NCBI GenBank assembly: GCA_007124475.1
Contig: SLFB01000257.1
Coordinates: forward strand, 1 to 10,371
Direction: 5' to 3'
Length of the DNA: 10,371 nt
Source of the DNA: Vibrio sp.
Lineage (GTDB): Bacteria > Pseudomonadota > Gammaproteobacteria > Enterobacterales > Vibrionaceae
Each line of letters opens with the position of its first letter. The stretch's first letter is position 1. The notes beneath the pieces were generated by a model. That model was given only the letters and a program-made list of their open reading frames with translations, was not told the DNA's origin and searched no databases. A program made the translations under genes and the position numbers. This document shows positions 6,523 to 10,371 of the stretch, in pieces.

Positions 6523-7947
6523 TTAGGCAGCTTTGTCGTTCGCCGTCACCGTGGTTTTATCTATAATCAATGCTTGGTGTAACGCGCAAATGGCGCTGTT
6601 ATAATCTCCGTCTTCCACCACAAACTGCACATTAACATCGCGCATTGATGAATGAGCCGCCATGGGATTCACCCCAGCTTCAATTAAAGCCTGCATCCCT
6701 TTACCCAAGGCTAAGTTAGTATTAATCGAGGCACCAATCGCTGAAATCAAAGCCACCATCTTGCCGGAAATAGAGGCATTAGGATAACGTTTTTCTGCTT
6801 TATAAAGAACTTGATTGAGGTTATCACTTGTCCCACTCAAGAAGTAAGTCATTGAGTTAGCATTCATCTCTTTACCAACTAAATGCACTTTAGATTCGGC
6901 AATGATCTCCATCAGCTCGTAACTGACATTATCAATGCTGCCAACCATACTTTGATCAAACATATGCAAAGCAAACACTTTATTACGTCCGGCAATAATC
7001 TCTACTTTATTGGCTTCAGGTTGATGATGGTTAGAAATTAAAGTACCCGTATGTTCTGGCTCAAAAGTATTTTTAACTCGTAATTCTATACCCTGTTTCC
7101 GCAAACCCGCAGCGGCATTAGGATGAATGGCTTCCATACCTAAATTAGCGAGTTGATCGGCAACATCAAAATTGGTTAACCCTAGGGGGCGAACTTTATC
7201 GGGGCCGACGACGCGAGGATCCGCCGAGCTTAAATGATATTCTTTATGGATAATTGCTTGATCGGCATTGGTCAAAACCGCTATGCGACTAAAGGTCATC
7301 TCACTGTAGCCACGATCATAACTTTTCATTAACCCTTGATCGCAATAAGCATAACCAGTCACAATGGGTAGCTCTTTGCTCACATCAATATCTGCGAACG
7401 CACGTTGAATCACTTGATCTAATTCGCCACGAGTTTGTTCATTCCATCCAGATAAATCGACAAATCTGGCATTAATGCCCAACGCTTTCAGTTTTAGAGT
7501 AGTGTTGTAAGCACTGTGCGCCTCTCCAATCGAGGACAAAAACTCACGAATTTGTGGTAAATATTGCCGAAGAGAAAACTGACCGTATTGACAAGTTTCG
7601 AGAATATTATTCACGCAATTTACAGCTTCAGCGATACGCGAGCGAATAAATTTGTCTGCGCGAATTCGGCTCATTGGATCAGCAAATAAATTCTCGTTAA
7701 TCATTAACATACGCTGCTCAAGCTCGTACACAGCATCCTGCCAATGTTCGTCACGCTTAGCTATCATTTGGTAAATGCCCGGCTTACCTGTACGTTTACA
7801 TTCGAGTAGTGAATCGGTCATTCCTGAGTAAGCGGAAACAACAAAGACACGGTGGTAAGGGTTTGCAGGCCTAAGAAAGATATTGTCCAAAACAGCATCA
7901 AAGGCTGACATGGATGTACCACCGATTTTTTCTACGGTGTAAGACAT
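6523..7947 (-). CDS. ask: Aspartokinase of the ectoine cluster
   Basis: This aspartate kinase phosphorylates L-aspartate with ATP, the first step toward aspartate-semialdehyde, the precursor used by EctB. The 474 residues include the N-terminal kinase motif VEKIGGTSM (5-13), GEAHSA near 141, and the substrate/nucleotide motif SADPR (241-245). A C-terminal regulatory region (about 315-474) probably holds paired ACT domains. The length and N-terminal sequence fit the specialised aspartokinases linked to ectABC, which in characterised cases are less feedback-inhibited than housekeeping ones; whether that holds here is inferred. The start ATG has AAGGAG 5 nt ahead on the minus strand (CTCCTT at 7953-7958). 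It is last in the operon, 84 nt after ectC with a hairpin between them, and is followed by an intrinsic terminator. Confidence 0.92.
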   Translation of the reverse strand: MSYTVEKIGGTSMSAFDAVLDNIFLRPANPYHRVFVVSAYSGMTDSLLECKRTGKPGIYQMIAKRDEHWQDAVYELEQRMLMINENLFADPMSRIRADKFIRSRIAEAVNCVNNILETCQYGQFSLRQYLPQIREFLSSIGEAHSAYNTTLKLKALGINARFVDLSGWNEQTRGELDQVIQRAFADIDVSKELPIVTGYAYCDQGLMKSYDRGYSEMTFSRIAVLTNADQAIIHKEYHLSSADPRVVGPDKVRPLGLTNFDVADQLANLGMEAIHPNAAAGLRKQGIELRVKNTFEPEHTGTLISNHHQPEANKVEIIAGRNKVFALHMFDQSMVGSIDNVSYELMEIIAESKVHLVGKEMNANSMTYFLSGTSDNLNQVLYKAEKRYPNASISGKMVALISAIGASINTNLALGKGMQALIEAGVNPMAAHSSMRDVNVQFVVEDGDYNSAICALHQALIIDKTTVTANDKAA

Positions 7948-7985
7948 GAGGTCTCCTTGTATTGAATATCGGTTAGTGAGGAGGG

Positions 7986-8018
7986 GCGCAAAGCAACTTT
8001 TGCAGCCTTGCTTTGCGC
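7986..8018 (-). other. Intercistronic hairpin between ectC and ask
   Basis: A perfect 11-bp inverted repeat, GCGCAAAGCAA / TTGCTTTGCGC (7986-7996 with 8008-8018), has an 11-nt loop. It lies 13 nt after the ectC stop and about 30 nt before the ask ribosome site. No T-tract follows on either strand, so it is not a classical terminator. It could stabilise the 3' end of ectABC mRNA, be a processing site, or lower the expression of ask. Confidence 0.8.
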
Positions 8019-8031
8019 TATTAATGTGTCG

Positions 8032-8418
8032 TTAGTCAACCAGAGGATAAACACCGTCTTTATCGTGTACCTCTGCTCCCGTAATTGGCGGATTAAAAAC
8101 ACATGCCATCACCATATCGGCATCTTTGTAAGCTCTCAGATAATGCTCATCATGCTTATCTAAAATATACAAAGTTCCTGGCTTGATAGGGTAAGTTTCA
8201 CCCCCGACGACTTCTATCTCCCCTTCACCCGACATACAATAGACGGATTCTAAGTGGTTCTTATAGTGAATGTGTGTTTCACTATTTTGGTAAATCGTTG
8301 TGATATGGAACGAAAAGCCCATGTTATCGTCTTTTAATAACATCCGGACACTTTCCCAAGTTTCAGCTACTACTCGACGCTCGCTTTGTTGGCACTCTTT
8401 TAATGTTCTAACTATCAT
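8032..8418 (-). CDS. ectC: L-ectoine synthase
   Basis: EctC closes the ring of N-gamma-acetyl-L-2,4-diaminobutyrate to form ectoine, a cytoplasmic compatible solute. The 128-aa length is typical, and the protein is a small cupin. The sequence follows the family from the first residues (MIVRTLKE) through THIHYKNHLESVYCMSGEGE to the FNPPITGAEVHDKDGVYPL end. The residues that bind the metal in characterised EctC proteins are present at the expected positions: Glu57, Tyr84 and His92. The start ATG has AAGGAA about 5 nt ahead on the minus strand; this ribosome site overlaps the ectB stop, and the two genes are 9 nt apart, which suggests translational coupling. It is the third gene of the operon. 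Confidence 0.96.
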   Translation of the reverse strand: MIVRTLKECQQSERRVVAETWESVRMLLKDDNMGFSFHITTIYQNSETHIHYKNHLESVYCMSGEGEIEVVGGETYPIKPGTLYILDKHDEHYLRAYKDADMVMACVFNPPITGAEVHDKDGVYPLVD

Positions 8419-8427
8419 GACGGTTCC

Positions 8428-9693
8428 TTAAGATGCTTTTTGAATCAGTTGTGAAGCGACGTTTTCTACCGCTTGCTGGAAGATGGTTAATCCTTGTTGC
8501 AATTCACTTTCACTGATAGTCAATGGACAGAAGAATTTAACCACTTGATCTTCTGGTCCAGCAGTCTCAATCACCATACCTAAACGAAAACACTCACGAG
8601 CAATCTTATTGGCAATCTCACCATATTGACATTCAATTCCTTGCATCATTCCGCGACCTTTGTGACGAGTAAATAAAGTCGGGAAGCGACGTAAAGTAGC
8701 CTGTATGACTTGAGTAACCTGTTCAGTGCGAGCTTTAATATGCTGCTCAAATTCATCGTTAGCCCAATAAGTTTCTAGCGCCTTAGTCGCAGTGACAAAA
8801 GCATGATTATTGCCACGAAACGTTCCGTTATGCTCACCGGGCTTCCACGCATCGAGCTCTGGTTTAAATAGCACAACCGCTAGCGGCAGACCATAACCAC
8901 CAATTGACTTAGATAACGTAACAATATCGGGTTTGATCTCAGCAGGCTCAAAGCTAAAGAAAGTCCCCGTTCGACCACATCCTGCTTGAATGTCATCCAC
9001 AATCATCAATACACCGTGCGCTCGACAAATTTTTTCAAGCTTTTGCAGCCAAGCGGTAGATGCTACGTTTAAACCGCCTTCGCCTTGTACTGTTTCAAGC
9101 AATACCGCAGCAGGCTTATCTAAGCCTGAAGATGGGTCATTAAGCATCGTTTCAAATAATGCTAGGCCGTCGATATCAGCATAGCCATCAAACGGCAAAC
9201 GTGTCACTCCAGATAAACTTAAACCTGCGCCACCACGATGATGCTGATTACCTGTCGCTGCTAAAGCGCCATAGGTACAACCATGGAAGCCATTGGTGAA
9301 AACAACAATGTTGCTTCGGCTTGTGACTTTTCTAGCGAGTTTCATCGCTGCCTCCACAGCATTAGTCCCTGTAGGACCGGTAAACTGAACTTTATAGTCC
9401 AGTTGACGTGGGGCAAAAATATAAGTTTGTAGCGCATTAAGAAAATCGGCTTTTGCTTCTGAATGCATGTCTAAACCATGAGTAATGCCATCTTTGTCAA
9501 TGTACTCAAGCAAAGCCTGTTTAAAAATAGCGTTATTGTGTCCGTAATTGAGTGAGCCTGCGCCCGCTAAGAAATCTAAATAGGCATCACCATCTTGGGT
9601 ATACAACCAACTTCCTTTCGCGGTAGAAAAAACCACAGGAAAGTTATTGGCATAAGATTGAACGTTTGATTCTTTCTTTTTGAAAATATCCAT
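8428..9693 (-). CDS. ectB: L-2,4-diaminobutyrate:2-oxoglutarate aminotransferase
   Basis: EctB uses pyridoxal phosphate and glutamate to convert L-aspartate-4-semialdehyde to L-2,4-diaminobutyrate, the first committed step of ectoine synthesis. The 421 residues form a class III aminotransferase: GPTGTNAVEAA (106-116) for the phosphate, IVDDIQAG (231-238) with the Asp that contacts the pyridine ring, and LSKSIGG (260-266) with Lys262 as the Schiff-base lysine. The N-terminus MDIFKKKESNVQSY is characteristic of EctB. The start follows the ectA stop by 11 nt, but the nearest ribosome-like site (AAAGGA, overlapping the ectA stop) is about 14 nt away, so initiation may depend on ribosomes arriving from ectA. 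It is the second gene of the operon. Confidence 0.96.
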   Translation of the reverse strand: MDIFKKKESNVQSYANNFPVVFSTAKGSWLYTQDGDAYLDFLAGAGSLNYGHNNAIFKQALLEYIDKDGITHGLDMHSEAKADFLNALQTYIFAPRQLDYKVQFTGPTGTNAVEAAMKLARKVTSRSNIVVFTNGFHGCTYGALAATGNQHHRGGAGLSLSGVTRLPFDGYADIDGLALFETMLNDPSSGLDKPAAVLLETVQGEGGLNVASTAWLQKLEKICRAHGVLMIVDDIQAGCGRTGTFFSFEPAEIKPDIVTLSKSIGGYGLPLAVVLFKPELDAWKPGEHNGTFRGNNHAFVTATKALETYWANDEFEQHIKARTEQVTQVIQATLRRFPTLFTRHKGRGMMQGIECQYGEIANKIARECFRLGMVIETAGPEDQVVKFFCPLTISESELQQGLTIFQQAVENVASQLIQKAS

Positions 9694-9704
9694 AACGATG
9701 GGAT

Positions 9705-10259
9705 TTATCCTTTTTGGTTAATGGGTAAAGTTAACGGAATACGGTATAGGTATTCCGTATCATGCTCACCGTCAAAGTGACGCGTCGCATCAAGAAACGT
9801 AGAGACTTCTCCACGCTCCCCATGAACTCGATCAAGTTTTTTAAACAAACTCCAAGAACCTTGGTTATCTCGAGTTATGGTTGTTTCTACTACTTTGATA
9901 TCTGTGAGCTGTTCACGAGTTAATAATTCACTCAGCATATGGAAAGCCAGACCTTTACCTCGTGCAGTTTTACTGACCGCGACTTGCCATATGAATAATT
10001 CATTCGGCTTGTCTGGCTTGCGATAGGCTGAAATAAAACCAACCAGTTCTCCATTACGCTCAGCGACCACGCAAGTGCTTTGAAAATGGGTTGATTGTAA
10101 GAAGTTACAATAAGCGGAGTTTTCATCCAATGGCGCACATTGTGCGATCAAATCGTGAATTCGCTTACCATCACTGCGTTGAGGAACTCGGAAGGTCCAC
10201 TCATCCTGAGTGTTTTGCATAATTTCTGGGTATGCGACCCAAGAAGATGCTGTCATCAT
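9705..10259 (-). CDS. ectA: L-2,4-diaminobutyrate N-gamma-acetyltransferase
   Basis: EctA transfers an acetyl group from acetyl-CoA to L-2,4-diaminobutyrate, giving the substrate of EctC. It is a GNAT-fold enzyme. The acetyl-CoA loop is ARGKGLAFHML at about 99-109, and the family signature CAPLDENSAYCNFLQSTHF is near 41-59. The start is uncertain. The frame stays open to 10352, but similarity to the family as I recall it begins around MTASSWVAYPEIM, so ATG 10259 (184 aa) or 10256 is preferred; ATG 10268 and 10277 are alternatives. No strong ribosome site precedes any of them; AGAG lies 5 nt before 10277. It is the first gene of the ectA-ectB-ectC-ask operon, and its stop overlaps the ectB ribosome site. 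Confidence 0.92.
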   Translation of the reverse strand: MMTASSWVAYPEIMQNTQDEWTFRVPQRSDGKRIHDLIAQCAPLDENSAYCNFLQSTHFQSTCVVAERNGELVGFISAYRKPDKPNELFIWQVAVSKTARGKGLAFHMLSELLTREQLTDIKVVETTITRDNQGSWSLFKKLDRVHGERGEVSTFLDATRHFDGEHDTEYLYRIPLTLPINQKG

Positions 10260-10294
10260 TGTGTGATACATACTATCCATTAGAACTCTAAACA

Positions 10295-10311
10295 AGTTTC
10301 CTATATAAACT
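10295..10311 (-). promoter_or_regulatory. Putative ectA promoter region with a small dyad
   Basis: Upstream of ectA on the minus strand, TATATA (10307-10302) is a fair -10 element, but no good -35 lies 16-18 nt before it; TTGAAA (10334-10329) is 21 nt away. The same site forms a short inverted repeat, AGTTT-7 nt-AAACT (10295-10311), overlapping the -10. A transcript starting just downstream would leave a leader of roughly 20-40 nt, which agrees with the shorter ectA start. In Vibrio species ectoine operons are osmotically controlled, among others by the MarR-type regulator CosR (general knowledge). I cannot claim that this dyad is its site. Confidence 0.28.
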
Positions 10312-10371
10312 AACATCCCCACCGGCATTTTCAACCCTAAATTCACCAACAAAGACGAAACCCAATAGCAA

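Noticed and set aside
299..10259. A functional link between the ABC importer and the ectoine operon, such as an ectoine uptake system.
   Set aside because: They are on opposite strands, separated by terminators and an ERIC element, and known ectoine importers belong to other transporter families; proximity alone is not enough.
10260..10352. Extension of ectA upstream to a TTG codon at 10352.
   Set aside because: The added 31 residues do not resemble the family N-terminus, lack a ribosome site and cover the probable promoter.
1..10371. Searches by eye for tRNA or rRNA genes, CRISPR repeats, insertion sequences, integrase sites and toxin-antitoxin pairs.
   Set aside because: Nothing beyond the ERIC element and the listed hairpins was found.

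Overview
The window looks like chromosomal DNA of a gammaproteobacterium of the Vibrionaceae, most likely a Vibrio. The evidence is an ectABC-aspartokinase cluster of the Vibrio type, a moderate base composition, and a 128-bp ERIC-type intergenic repeat of the kind found in enterobacteria and vibrios. Species cannot be fixed from the sequence alone.

Left part (1-5906, all + strand). The window opens with the last 43 codons of an unrecognised gene and a hairpin-rich spacer. A complete five-gene ABC importer operon of the dipeptide/oligopeptide/nickel (Dpp/Opp) family follows. Its order is periplasmic binding protein, two ATPases (DppD- and DppF-like), then two permeases (DppB- and DppC-like). 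The genes are packed with a 4-nt gap, an 11-nt overlap and two ATGA overlaps, and end at a strong intrinsic terminator. The binding protein would catch the substrate in the periplasm, the two permeases form the channel, and the two ATPases drive import. The substrate cannot be read from the sequence.

Middle part (5907-6522). This holds one ERIC element, a 69-codon His-rich small open reading frame on the + strand, and the terminator of the converging minus-strand operon.

Right part (6523-10371, minus strand). This is the osmoprotectant operon ectA-ectB-ectC-ask, read from right to left. The aspartokinase feeds the aspartate-semialdehyde branch. EctB transaminates the semialdehyde to L-2,4-diaminobutyrate, EctA acetylates that, and EctC cyclises the product to ectoine. 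The ectABC genes are tightly coupled. The ask gene is set apart by 84 nt containing a perfect 11-bp hairpin. Only about 110 bp upstream of ectA is visible.

I see no new defence, mobile or biosynthetic system. The most open items are the His-rich small protein, the ectC-ask hairpin, and the lone CxxC pair in the binding protein.
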